From contig NZ_JAJAVH010000001.1 in the NCBI RefSeq assembly GCF_020511115.1, positions 868,001-932,000 of the forward strand: a stretch of DNA of 64,000 nt, written 5' to 3'. The notes beneath the pieces are model-generated. The model was not told where the DNA came from. It saw nothing but the letters and a program-made list of their open reading frames with translations, and searched no databases. This stretch comes from Luteimonas panaciterrae. GTDB lineage: Bacteria; Pseudomonadota; Gammaproteobacteria; Xanthomonadales; Xanthomonadaceae. A program made the translations under genes and the position numbers. Positions 51,657-60,705 of the stretch are shown piece by piece. The stretch's first letter is position 1; every line of letters starts with the position of its first letter.

Positions 51657-52963
51657 GCTGCGCTCCGTTGCGTCGCCACCATGCCGCGACGCAGCAGTCC
51701 CCAGGTGCGCAGGTAGCGGATCGCTTCGGCGACGCCATCCTCGGCGCGGATGCGGCGGCCGAGCAATTGCGCGGCGTCCTGCATGATGGGGCGCGCGGTG
51801 TCCGTCAGCGCCTCGGCCAGTGTTTCCGGACGCAAGTGTTTGCGATCGAGCGCGGGTGGCGCCACGCCTTGGTTGTGCAGGCTGCGTGCCCAGAACGGCT
51901 GGTCGCCGTAGAAGGGCACGATCACCGAAGGGATTCCCGCGCGCGCGGCCGCCGCGGATGTGCCGGCACCGCCGTGATGCACGGCCGCCGACATGTGCGG
52001 GAACAGCCAGTCGTGCGGCGCGCTGCGGATGAAGAAGGTCTTCTCGTCCTGAGGGCCTTCCTCACCTTCCAGGCCACCCCAACCGGTCGCCAGCACCGCG
52101 CGCTGGCCGCTCTTGCGCACGCCTTCGAGCACGGTGTCGGTGAAGGCGGTCGCATTGCTGCTCACCATGCTGCCGAAGCCGATGTAGACCGGCTTGGGGC
52201 CGGCGTCGAGGAAATTCCGCAACGCTTCGGAGGGTTGCCATTGCGGTTCCTGCAGGAACCAATACCCCGCGATCTGCGCCGTATGCGGCCAGTCGGCGGG
52301 CCGTGGCACCACATGACGGCTGAATCCGTAGATCACGCGGTTGAGAAGTTCGCGGCCGCGATGGAAATAAGGCCCGTACCAGGGATGGGGAGCCAGCCCC
52401 AGTTGCGGACGCACGATATCGTTGATGGCGGGCTTCATCACCCGCCACACCAGCACGCGCAGCAGGTGGTAGATGCCCGCGTTGAGCGATCCCGGCAGTG
52501 TGCGCCCGGACTCCGCCAGCACCATCGGCGCGAGGATGCGAGACGGCATCATCGCTGGCTGCAACTGCATGCTGATGAATGGCAGGCCATGTGCTTCCGA
52601 CAGCGATTTGGCGAGCAGGGTGACGTTGCCGACGCCGACAATCAGTCCGGCGCCTTCGATGGCCGCCTGTCCTTGCGCCACCCAGTCCTTGGCCCAGTTG
52701 GCGTAGCAATCGCGGAAGATCCGCGCCATCTGGCGCAGGTCCAGGCCTTTGTCGGCGATGCTGCGGTCCGCTTCCAGCAACTGCTGGAAATCGGCGGTCA
52801 ACGGAAAGAAATCCAGTCCGTTGGCGCGCACGAGCGGCGCGAAACTCTCGTCGGTGACGATGCGCACCGGATAGCCGGCGCGCTGCAGCCCCTGGCCCAG
52901 CGCCACGCAGGGGCGGATGTCGCCCTGCGTGCCGACGGTGAAGATCGCGATCGGTGCGGTCAT
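51653..52963 (-). CDS. GT1-family glycosyltransferase
   Basis: 436 residues. GT-B fold UDP/TDP-sugar transferase of the MGT/sterol-glucosyltransferase type. N-terminal IAIFTVGTQGDIRPCVALGQGL; C-terminal nucleotide-sugar motif VHHGGAGTSAAAARAGIPSVIVPFYGDQPFWA. These enzymes glycosylate lipids, sterols or natural products. It starts 24 bases after the NRPS stop and its own stop overlaps the acylase start by 4 bases. Confidence 0.9.
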   Translation of the reverse strand: MTAPIAIFTVGTQGDIRPCVALGQGLQRAGYPVRIVTDESFAPLVRANGLDFFPLTADFQQLLEADRSIADKGLDLRQMARIFRDCYANWAKDWVAQGQAAIEGAGLIVGVGNVTLLAKSLSEAHGLPFISMQLQPAMMPSRILAPMVLAESGRTLPGSLNAGIYHLLRVLVWRVMKPAINDIVRPQLGLAPHPWYGPYFHRGRELLNRVIYGFSRHVVPRPADWPHTAQIAGYWFLQEPQWQPSEALRNFLDAGPKPVYIGFGSMVSSNATAFTDTVLEGVRKSGQRAVLATGWGGLEGEEGPQDEKTFFIRSAPHDWLFPHMSAAVHHGGAGTSAAAARAGIPSVIVPFYGDQPFWARSLHNQGVAPPALDRKHLRPETLAEALTDTARPIMQDAAQLLGRRIRAEDGVAEAIRYLRTWGLLRRGMVATQRSAA

Positions 52964-52987
52964 GTCGATGCCGGAAATGAGGAGATG

Positions 52988-55900
52988 TCAGCCGAAAGCA
53001 GGAATCGGCTCCTGCCACGACACTTCCGACAGCACCGGCGCCGCGACGTCGGCCGTCGCGCGCTGATTGTTGAATTGACGTCGCAGGACACGGCCGATCC
53101 GCGCGGCCGGCACCGGGTCGAGCATCTTCTGGTGGTGGCAGTCGATCTCGTGCACTTCGAAGCGACCGCCGATGTAGGAACGCCACGCTCCCGGGTTGTA
53201 TTGCAGGATGGTGTCGATCGCATCGTTGTGCTGATGGTCGGTGGCGCGGAAGAACACCACGCTGGCATCGATCCGGGACGGCCGGTAGCGACGCGCCAGC
53301 GCGAGGTTGTTGCGCGTCACCGTGGTCACGTGATCGAGCAATCTCGGATTGCGCTTCAGCAGGCCCTGCACCAGTGGCTGCGAGTGCACGCCGTATTCCT
53401 GATAGAGCAGGTCGGCCAGCGCCTCCATGTGCGACGGCGGATTTTCGGCATGGCAATGGAAGCCGAGGAAGTGCAGGGCGGCCTGAATCTCCTGCGCTTC
53501 GTCCGTTGGAGGCGCGGCGGCGAAAAGATAGGAATCCATCATCGCCAGGAATTCCACGCTTTCGCCCTCGGCTTCCAACTGCGCGGCGATGGCATGGCCG
53601 ATCAGGCCGCCCATCGACCAGCCCAGCAGCCGGTACGGTCCGTGCTTCTGGACCTGCCGCATCTGCGCGAGATAGTGGGCGGCGATCTCCTCGATGCTGC
53701 CCGGCAGGGCCGCGTCGCCACGCAGGCCGTGCGATTGCAGGCCGTAGATCGGCAGTTCGTTGTCCAGATGCCGCAACAAGCTGGAGAAGCCCCAGCTCAG
53801 GCCGGTCACCGGATGCAGGCAGAACAGTGGGCGTTCGTCCGGCGACGTGCGCAGCGGCAGCACTGTCGCCAGTGGATCGTCCTCGTGCTGCGCGCGCTGC
53901 AGATAGGTGGCCAGCTGCGCGATAGTGGAGGCTTCGAACAGGCTCGCCAGCGGCAGCTCCGCGGAGAAGTACTCCGAGGAGCGCGCGATCATCTCGGCGG
54001 CGGTGAGCGAATCGCCGCCCAGCTCGAAGAAGTTGTCGTGGATGCCGACGCGCTCCAGGCCGAAGATGTCCTGCCACAGCGCGACGAGCTGCTTCTCCAC
54101 GTCCGTCACCGGCGGCGCATAGGTGGCGCGGCGGACGCGTTCCGGCGCCGGCAACGCCTTGCGGTCGAGCTTGCCGCTCGGCGTGAGCGGCAGGACGTCC
54201 AGCAGCGTGAAGCTGGAGGGAATCATGTACCCGGGAAGATGCTTCGCGAGATGGGTGCGCACCGCATCCGTATCGACGGTGGCGCCGAACTTCGGCACCA
54301 GGTACGCGGCCAGGTGCGCGCCTTCCTCGGCATCGTGGTGCGCCGTGACCACGGCCTCGCCGATCGCGATGTGGCCGAGCAATTGGTGTTCGACCTCGCC
54401 GAGCTCGACGCGATGGCCGCGGATCTTCACCTGGCCATCGGCGCGCCCGATGAATTCGATCAGGCCGTCGTCGCGCCAGCGCACCAGATCGCCGGTGCGA
54501 TACATGCGGCTGCCGTCGGCGGCGAAGGGGTCGGGGAGGAAGCGTTCGCCGGTCAGCTGCGCGCGATTGAGGTAGCCCTTGGCCACGCCGCTGCCGCCGA
54601 TGTACAGCTCGCCGATGGTGCCGGTGGGCACCAGTTGTCCGCCCACGTCGAGCACGTACAAGCGCGTGTTGACGAGCGGGCGGCCGATCGGCGCGGCAAT
54701 GCCTTCGGCGAGCGTTTGCAGCGAATCGTCGGGCAGTTCGTAGGTCGTCGACCAGATGGTGGTTTCGGTCGGCCCGTAGATCTGCGTGACGCGCGCGGCT
54801 TCGCGCTTGAGTTTGATGGCCAGATCGGGACTCAGCGCCTCGCCGCCGACCACCACGTGGATGTTGTCCAGCTCCATCTGCGGGCAGGTGAGCAGCACGC
54901 GCCACAAGGACGGCGTGGTCTGCAGATACGTGGCGCCGCTCTCCTGGATCAGGCGCGCGAGCAGTGGCGGGCTGCGCACGGCTTCGTAGCTTGCGATCAC
55001 CGAGCGTGCGCCCACGCGCAGCGGTAGGAACAGCTCCACCGCGGCGATGTCGAAGATGATCGTCGTCACCGCCAGGAAGCGATCGCTCGCACTCAGGCCG
55101 AGCACATGCTGCGCGCCGAGCAGGAAGTTGTTGAGATTGCGATGGCTGACTTCCACGCCCTTGGGCCGGCCGGTGGAGCCGGAGGTGTAGAGGATGTAGG
55201 CCGTGGCCTCGGGCAGCGCGAGATCCGGCTCGATCAGGGACGTTCCCGGAAGCGTCTCGTCGGCCAGGCCGCCCCTGATGCCGCTCTCCTCCTCGGGCGT
55301 GAGCATGAGCATGTCGAGCCGGGCCAGTCGCTGGCAGGTATCGGATTCAGCGATCAGCGCGATCGGCGAGGCATCGTCGAGCATCATGGCGACGCGTTCG
55401 GACGGCGCGTCGAGGTCCAGCGGCAGATAGGCCGCGCCCGTGCGCATGATCGCCAGCAGCTCGATCAGCATCTGTTCGCTGCGCGGCAGGGCGACGGCGA
55501 CGATGTCGCCCGGCAGCACGCCGTCGGCGAGCAGGCGGCGCGCTTCGCGCACGCTGCGTGTGTGCAGTTCGCGATAGCTCAGCACCGTGTTTCCGAATAC
55601 CACGGCCGGCGCGTCAGGCGTCAAGGCCGCATGGCGGGCGACGATGGCGGGCAGGCTGGTGTCGAGATCGGCATCGGGCGCGGCGGTGTTGTTCCATTCG
55701 ACCAGCAGGCGATGGCGTTCGGCCTCGCCGAGGATGTCGATCTTGCGCAGTGCCTGCTCGGGATCGGCCAGCACCGCGTCGATCAGGCGCATCAAGCGAT
55801 GGCGGTGCTCGTGCAGCTCCTCGATCGAATAGAGCGCGGGATTGGCGTCGAACATCACGCACAGATCGCTGCCGTTGTTGCGGTCGAATACGAAGACGAT

Positions 55901-57037
55901 CAGGTCTTCCTGGGTGGTGTTGGACAGGTTGTGCGAGGTCGCCGGCACGCCGCCGAAGCTGATCTGATAGTCGAACGGCTCGATGTTGATGCCGAGCCTG
56001 GCGATCTGCTGGCCCTGGCCGACCAGGCCGAGATCGCGACGCAGGTCCTCGTAGCGATACTGCTGATGCCGCAGCGCCTGGCGCACGGTGCGCGAGACCT
56101 GTCCGAACAGGTCGAGCGCGCTCATCTCGGGCGTGAAGTTGAGACGGATGGGGACCGCGTTGGCCACCATGCCAGGGCAGCGGCGCAGGGTGTGATTGAC
56201 GCGCCCGGACACCGGCATCGCGAAGACCAGGTCGTCCGCGCCAGTGGCGCGATGGTAGTAGGCCGCGATCAGCGCGATCAGCACCTGCGGCGAACTGGCG
56301 GAGACGCGCTTGCCCAGTTCAGCGAGCGCGTTGGCGGTGGCGACGGGGATGTAGCCGCTGCTGTGGCACAGGCTGCCGGCCTTGCGCGCGGATTTGCGCG
56401 CGAGCGTCGCCGGTTCTGGCAGGCCGGCGAGTTGTTCGTGCCAATAGGCGCGGTCGCGGCGCAGGCGGTCGGATTCGCGATAGGCGGTTTCCGCTTCGAC
56501 CAGTTCGGCCAGCGTGCCGAATTCGCAGGGGGGAGGTGCGATGCCCTCGACATAGGCCGTGTACAGCTCGGCCACGCGCATCGACACGATGCTGCCGGTG
56601 TATCCGTCGAAGATCGCGTGATGCGCGCGGTGGTACCAGAAGTAGCGGTCCTCGGCGAGCTTGAGCAGCGCGCTGAAGTACAGCGGATCCTGCCCCAGGT
56701 CGACGGGCCGGCTCAGTTCCGCGTGCATCCAGGTCTCGGCCGCCGCGCGCGGATCGGCTTCGGCGCTGACGTCGATGAAGGGGAATTCCCAGTCGTAGGT
56801 GGGACGCACGATCTGTTGCGGCTTGCCGTCGCGTTCGACGATGCGCAGGCGGATCGGTTCCACCTCGCTCGCCACCTGTTGCAGGGCACGTTGGAAATGC
56901 AGCGGATCGATCGCACCGAAGATCTCCACGGCTTCTGCGATGTTCATCACGGCATCGCTCGCGCCGACTTTTTCTCCGACCCAGACGCCGCGCTGCGCGG
57001 TCGTCAAAGGCAGGGCGCATTCATGGTGCCCACTCAT
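52988..57037 (-). CDS. Single-module nonribosomal peptide synthetase (C-A-T-TE)
   Basis: 1349 residues. Condensation domain (1 to about 440) with intact HHAIFDG (139-145); adenylation domain (about 450-960) with [27 protein letters not shown] and YRTGDLVRW; carrier domain with phosphopantetheine serine S1010 in LGGDSLT; thioesterase with nucleophile S1141 in [10 protein letters not shown]. By manual alignment to GrsA-A, the specificity residues read D-I-V-Q-V-G-I-I-W-K, close to the known glycine code D-I-L-Q-L-G-L-I-W-K. An initiating C domain suggests an acyl or separately carried donor. The ATG at 57037 has GGGGGAA upstream. First gene of the operon; no MbtH-like protein, phosphopantetheinyl transferase or exporter in the window. 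Confidence 0.93.
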   Translation of the reverse strand: MSGHHECALPLTTAQRGVWVGEKVGASDAVMNIAEAVEIFGAIDPLHFQRALQQVASEVEPIRLRIVERDGKPQQIVRPTYDWEFPFIDVSAEADPRAAAETWMHAELSRPVDLGQDPLYFSALLKLAEDRYFWYHRAHHAIFDGYTGSIVSMRVAELYTAYVEGIAPPPCEFGTLAELVEAETAYRESDRLRRDRAYWHEQLAGLPEPATLARKSARKAGSLCHSSGYIPVATANALAELGKRVSASSPQVLIALIAAYYHRATGADDLVFAMPVSGRVNHTLRRCPGMVANAVPIRLNFTPEMSALDLFGQVSRTVRQALRHQQYRYEDLRRDLGLVGQGQQIARLGINIEPFDYQISFGGVPATSHNLSNTTQEDLIVFVFDRNNGSDLCVMFDANPALYSIEELHEHRHRLMRLIDAVLADPEQALRKIDILGEAERHRLLVEWNNTAAPDADLDTSLPAIVARHAALTPDAPAVVFGNTVLSYRELHTRSVREARRLLADGVLPGDIVAVALPRSEQMLIELLAIMRTGAAYLPLDLDAPSERVAMMLDDASPIALIAESDTCQRLARLDMLMLTPEEESGIRGGLADETLPGTSLIEPDLALPEATAYILYTSGSTGRPKGVEVSHRNLNNFLLGAQHVLGLSASDRFLAVTTIIFDIAAVELFLPLRVGARSVIASYEAVRSPPLLARLIQESGATYLQTTPSLWRVLLTCPQMELDNIHVVVGGEALSPDLAIKLKREAARVTQIYGPTETTIWSTTYELPDDSLQTLAEGIAAPIGRPLVNTRLYVLDVGGQLVPTGTIGELYIGGSGVAKGYLNRAQLTGERFLPDPFAADGSRMYRTGDLVRWRDDGLIEFIGRADGQVKIRGHRVELGEVEHQLLGHIAIGEAVVTAHHDAEEGAHLAAYLVPKFGATVDTDAVRTHLAKHLPGYMIPSSFTLLDVLPLTPSGKLDRKALPAPERVRRATYAPPVTDVEKQLVALWQDIFGLERVGIHDNFFELGGDSLTAAEMIARSSEYFSAELPLASLFEASTIAQLATYLQRAQHEDDPLATVLPLRTSPDERPLFCLHPVTGLSWGFSSLLRHLDNELPIYGLQSHGLRGDAALPGSIEEIAAHYLAQMRQVQKHGPYRLLGWSMGGLIGHAIAAQLEAEGESVEFLAMMDSYLFAAAPPTDEAQEIQAALHFLGFHCHAENPPSHMEALADLLYQEYGVHSQPLVQGLLKRNPRLLDHVTTVTRNNLALARRYRPSRIDASVVFFRATDHQHNDAIDTILQYNPGAWRSYIGGRFEVHEIDCHHQKMLDPVPAARIGRVLRRQFNNQRATADVAAPVLSEVSWQEPIPAFG

Positions 57038-57803
57038 CTGCTATTCCCCCATCAGACTGGAATCGTCGTCACGGTCGGACGCAGGCGCCTTTCCATGGAC
57101 GCCGAGCTTCTCGGCCATGCCCAAGGCACTGCCGAATCCGACCTCTCGCTTGTTCCCTCCCGGAACTGCGTTTTCCCCGGACAAAGCTCATTCGCGCGCC
57201 GGAGCAATAATCACGAGCATCGCGTCGAAGCGTGACGCATCGAGATTTCCTGACTAACACCAACCTGCTTCCACATCGGAGGCGGTCGAATTTCTGTTCG
57301 TCGTTCCGTTTACATCGAGACGCCGATCAAAAACGTCAGGGTGTTGGGATTTGTGATTTCTTTTTACGTGCGACCACCGTGAAAGACTCGTGATTGCACG
57401 CGCGAAAACGATGGGTGGTTGCGTCGAATGCATCGACGGCATCGCGGAAGCATTGTTTCGCAAGCGTGATGAGAACGTGTTCAAGTGCAATGCGTGCACT
57501 TCGCGTGTACGAGAATGTTTGTCGTCGCTGCCGCGAGACGAGGATCGAACGCATGCGATGCGTCCACGTCTTGCGATCGTGCGTCTCCAAATCTTTGTGA
57601 TCGTGTGCCGTCATCCGTGCTCCATGTTCATCGTCCTGGCGGAGCTGTCGGCATGGCGCGGAGGCCGGTCGGGACGTCCGAGCCCGGGGGTGGGCTCCAG
57701 AGAGGTCGCGGGGAGATTTCGGGTAAGCTGACACGGTTTTCGCCCGGGTCCGCGCCATGCGCGCCGCGCGGCGAACCTGAATTCAGTGTTTTTGGAGCAA
57801 GCG
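57038..57803. other. Divergent regulatory region between NRPS and adk
   Basis: About 770 bases. I see no convincing gene. The middle (about 57240-57640) is clearly less GC-rich than the flanks and has several short inverted repeats, e.g. CGTCGA-ATGCA-TCGACG (57422-57438). It should carry the NRPS operon promoter and the adk promoter. Confidence 0.5.
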
Positions 57804-58382
57804 ATGCGATTGGTACTTCTCGGCGCGCCCGGTTCCGGCAAGGGCACGCAGGCGGCACGTCTCAAGGATCATCTGCAGGTCCCGCACATCTCCACCGGAG
57901 ATCTGCTGCGCGCGGAAGTGGCCGCCGGCAGTCCGCTCGGACAGCAGGCCAAGGCCGTCATGGACCGCGGCGAACTGGTCTCGGACGACATCCTGCTCGG
58001 CATGCTCGAGGACCGTTTCTCCCGCTCGGATACCCGCAACGGCTTCATCCTCGACGGCTATCCACGCAATCTGGCCCAGGCCGACGCGCTGGACGGCCTG
58101 CTGACACGCATTCGCCAGCCGATGGATTACGCGGTGCAGCTGGAAGTGCCGATGGACCTGCTGGTCGAACGCATCGCCGGCCGTGCCGCCGCCGAGGGCC
58201 GCGCCGATGACTCTCCCGAATCCGTGCGCACGCGTCTGAAGGTGTACGAGGAGAAGACCGCGCCGGTGATCGAGTTCTACCGCGCCCATGGCCAGCTCAC
58301 GGTGGTGAACGGGGTCGGGTCGCTGGATGAGGTGTTCACCCGGATCGTCGAGGCCATTTCGCCCGCGACGGAAGTAGGCTGA
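57804..58382 (+). CDS. adk: Adenylate kinase, short-lid form
   Basis: 192 residues from the ATG at 57804 (GGAG site 6 bases upstream). P-loop GAPGSGKGTQ, HISTGDLLR, GFILDGYPR. The lid is short (GRAAAEGRADDSPESVRTRL) and lacks the zinc cysteines, which explains the length against the 214 residues of E. coli. Interconverts adenine nucleotides. Confidence 0.95.
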   Translation: MRLVLLGAPGSGKGTQAARLKDHLQVPHISTGDLLRAEVAAGSPLGQQAKAVMDRGELVSDDILLGMLEDRFSRSDTRNGFILDGYPRNLAQADALDGLLTRIRQPMDYAVQLEVPMDLLVERIAGRAAAEGRADDSPESVRTRLKVYEEKTAPVIEFYRAHGQLTVVNGVGSLDEVFTRIVEAISPATEVG

Positions 58383-58393
58383 CTTCATGCCTC

Positions 58394-58419
58394 GCCCTTC
58401 CCCGCGAGCGGGGGAGGGC
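58394..58419. repeat. Palindromic repeat between adk and mpl
   Basis: GCCCTTCCCC-GCGAGC-GGGGGAGGGC (one mismatch), of the same kind as at 30354. Confidence 0.55.
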
Positions 58420-58479
58420 TACAGACGATGCGCGGAAGCTGTTTCGTGAGTTCGTCACGATCTTTTGGGAATTGCAGAT

Positions 58480-59853
58480 TTGAAGCTCCACATCCTGGGC
58501 ATCGCCGGAACATTCATGGGCGGCGTCGCCGCGCTCGCGCGCGAACTCGGCTTCGACGTCGAGGGTTCCGACCAGGCGATCTACCCGCCGATGTCGACGC
58601 AGCTGGAAACGCTGGGCATCGCGCTGAAACAGGGCTATCTGCCCGAGAACATCGCCGCCGACTGCGACGAGATCGTGGTCGGCAATGCGCTCTCGCGCGG
58701 TAATCCTGCAGTCGAGCACGTGCTCGATGCAGGCCTGCGCTACACCTCCGGCGCGCAGTGGCTGGCCGAGCGCATGCTGCCGGGGCGCGACACGCTCGCC
58801 GTCGCCGGCACCCACGGCAAGACCACGACGACCACGATCCTGACCTATCTGTTGCAGGCTGCCGGCCGCGAGCCGGGCTTCCTGATCGGCGGCGTGGCCG
58901 AGGATTTCGGCGTGTCCGCGCGCGCGGGCAGCGGCAAGGCCTTCGTGGTCGAGGCGGACGAGTACGACACCGCGTTCTTCGACAAGCGCAGCAAGTTCGT
59001 GCACTACCGGCCGCTGGTGGCGATCCTCAACAACCTCGAGTTCGACCACGCCGACATCTTCCCGGACGTCGCGGCGATCCAGCGCCAGTTCCATCACCTG
59101 GTGCGCACCGTGCCCGCGCGCGGGCGCTTGATCGTCAACGGCGAGGACGCGCGCCTGGCCGAAGTGCTGGCGATGGGCTGCTGGACACCGGTGGAGCGCT
59201 TCGGCCTCGACGGCGGCGATCATGAGTGGAGCGCGCGCCTGATCGCCGACGACGGCAGCGCCTTCGCGGTGCTGCACAAGGGCGCGGAGATCGGCGAGGT
59301 GCGCTGGCCGCTGCTCGGCCGCCACAACGTCATGAACGGACTGGCCGCGCTCGCGGCCTGCCATGCGGTCGGTGTCGATGTGGCGGCGGTGCTGCCGGCG
59401 CTGGCGGGGTTTCGCAGCGTCAAGCGCCGGCTGGAGGTGCTGGGCGATGCGCAGGGCGTCACCGTCTACGACGATTTCGCCCATCACCCGACCGCCATCG
59501 CCACCACGCTCGCCGGCTTGCGCGCGAAGGTGGGAAGCGTCGGCGGCAGGATTGTCGTGGCGATGGAACCGCGCAGCAATTCGATGCGGCTCGGCGCGCA
59601 TGCCGATGCGCTGGCGCCATCGCTGGACGGGGCCGATGCCGTGGTGTTCCTGCACCGGCCGGAACTCGCTTGGGATGCCGGCAAGGTCGTCTCCGCGCTG
59701 CGCGGGGAGGGCGTCGCGGTGCCGGACGTCGACGCGCTGATCGCCGCTCTGCGCACGCTCGTGCGCGCGGGCGACCACGTCGTGTTCATGTCCAACGGTG
59801 GATTCGACGGTGCGCCGCGGCGTTTTCTGGCTGTGTTGCGGGAATCTGCGTAG
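58480..59853 (+). CDS. mpl: UDP-N-acetylmuramate:L-Ala-gamma-D-Glu-meso-DAP ligase
   Basis: Murein-recycling ligase that joins recovered tripeptide to UDP-MurNAc. 457 residues from the TTG at 58480, which has GGGAA 8 bases upstream and gives the family start KLHILGIAGTFMGGVAALA. Mur-ligase ATP loop GTHGKTTTTTILTYLL, then EADEYDTAFFDKRSKFVHYRPL and DDFAHHPTAI. The stop codon lies inside a palindromic repeat. Confidence 0.95.
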   Translation: MKLHILGIAGTFMGGVAALARELGFDVEGSDQAIYPPMSTQLETLGIALKQGYLPENIAADCDEIVVGNALSRGNPAVEHVLDAGLRYTSGAQWLAERMLPGRDTLAVAGTHGKTTTTTILTYLLQAAGREPGFLIGGVAEDFGVSARAGSGKAFVVEADEYDTAFFDKRSKFVHYRPLVAILNNLEFDHADIFPDVAAIQRQFHHLVRTVPARGRLIVNGEDARLAEVLAMGCWTPVERFGLDGGDHEWSARLIADDGSAFAVLHKGAEIGEVRWPLLGRHNVMNGLAALAACHAVGVDVAAVLPALAGFRSVKRRLEVLGDAQGVTVYDDFAHHPTAIATTLAGLRAKVGSVGGRIVVAMEPRSNSMRLGAHADALAPSLDGADAVVFLHRPELAWDAGKVVSALRGEGVAVPDVDALIAALRTLVRAGDHVVFMSNGGFDGAPRRFLAVLRESA

Positions 59854-59952
59854 GGCGGGCCTTGGCCCGCGATGACGATGTGTCTGTTCGCGACGGCGTT
59901 TAATGCATCGCAAACGTGAAGATGGTAATGGCGGGCCAAGGCCCGCCCTACG
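59849..59952. repeat. Inverted pair of 22-bp repeats after mpl
   Basis: The 22 bases 59849-59870 (GTAGGGCGGGCC...) recur exactly as the reverse complement at 59931-59952, 60 bases apart. The first unit supplies the mpl stop codon. Typical of GGGCGGGCCTTGGCCCGC elements in this order. Confidence 0.85.
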
Positions 59953-60007
59953 CGGGCGAAACCTTCCCGGCATAGATTCCCGCTTCCGCATCCGTACACT
60001 GGGACAG

Positions 60008-60589
60008 GTGCCGACGACCGCATCGCTGCCGCTGTTTCCCCTGCACACCGTGCTGCTGCCCGGCGCCACGCTGGGGCTGCGCGTGTTCGAGGCGCGTTAT
60101 CTCGACCTGGTGCGCGAATGCGGCCGGAACGCGAGCGGATTCGGCGTCTGCATGATCCTGGAAGGCAACGAAGCCGGTGCGCCGGCTACGCCGGCGGCGT
60201 TCGGCACCGAGGCGCGGATCGAGGATTTCGGCACCGACGACGACGGCCTGCTCACCCTGCGCGTGCGCGGCGTGCGGCGCTTCCACGTCCGGCGCACGCG
60301 CGTGCGCGACAACGGCCTGCTGGTGGCGGATGTGGAATGGCGCGATGTCGCCGTCGGAGAAGAACTCCTGCAGCCGCAGCACGGCCTGCTGACCACGGTG
60401 CTGCAGCGCATCCTCGAGCGTATCGGCGGCGAATACGCGCAGGCCTCGCGCGAGCAGTTCGACGATCCGGAATGGGTGGGCTGGCGGCTGGCGGAAGTGC
60501 TGCCGCTGACGGACATGCAGCGGCAACAGCTGCTGCAGGACGATGATCCGCATGCGCGGCTGGATCAGCTGCTCGCGCTGTTGTCCTGA
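60008..60589 (+). CDS. Lon N-terminal-domain (LON substrate-binding) protein
   Basis: 193 residues from the GTG at 60008. Matches only the N-terminal domain of Lon protease (PF02190): LPLFPLHTVLLPGATLGLRVFEARYLDLVREC, then FGTEARIEDFGTDDDGLLTLRVRGVRRF. It has no ATPase or protease part. Such stand-alone proteins are common; role unclear. Confidence 0.88.
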   Translation: MPTTASLPLFPLHTVLLPGATLGLRVFEARYLDLVRECGRNASGFGVCMILEGNEAGAPATPAAFGTEARIEDFGTDDDGLLTLRVRGVRRFHVRRTRVRDNGLLVADVEWRDVAVGEELLQPQHGLLTTVLQRILERIGGEYAQASREQFDDPEWVGWRLAEVLPLTDMQRQQLLQDDDPHARLDQLLALLS

Positions 60590-60637
60590 GGTTGTGACGC
60601 ATCGCGGGGCATTGCGCGGTGCTCGAAGTCCCCGGAT

Positions 60638-60665
60638 CGTCATCCCAGCTTCCGCTGGGACGACG
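60638..60665. repeat. REP-like palindrome
   Basis: CGTCATCCCAGC-TTCC-GCTGGGACGACG; a 7-bp stem TCCCAGC/GCTGGGA, same family as the pair at 9660. Confidence 0.6.
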
Positions 60666-60705
60666 ATGTGAGTGCGCTGAGACGGCGATGTGAGTGAGGC
60701 CGTCG

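Noticed and set aside
57336..57758. Possible small genes in the NRPS-adk gap
   Set aside because: Frames of about 80-140 codons exist on both strands, but none has a ribosome site plus plausible composition or a recognisable domain.
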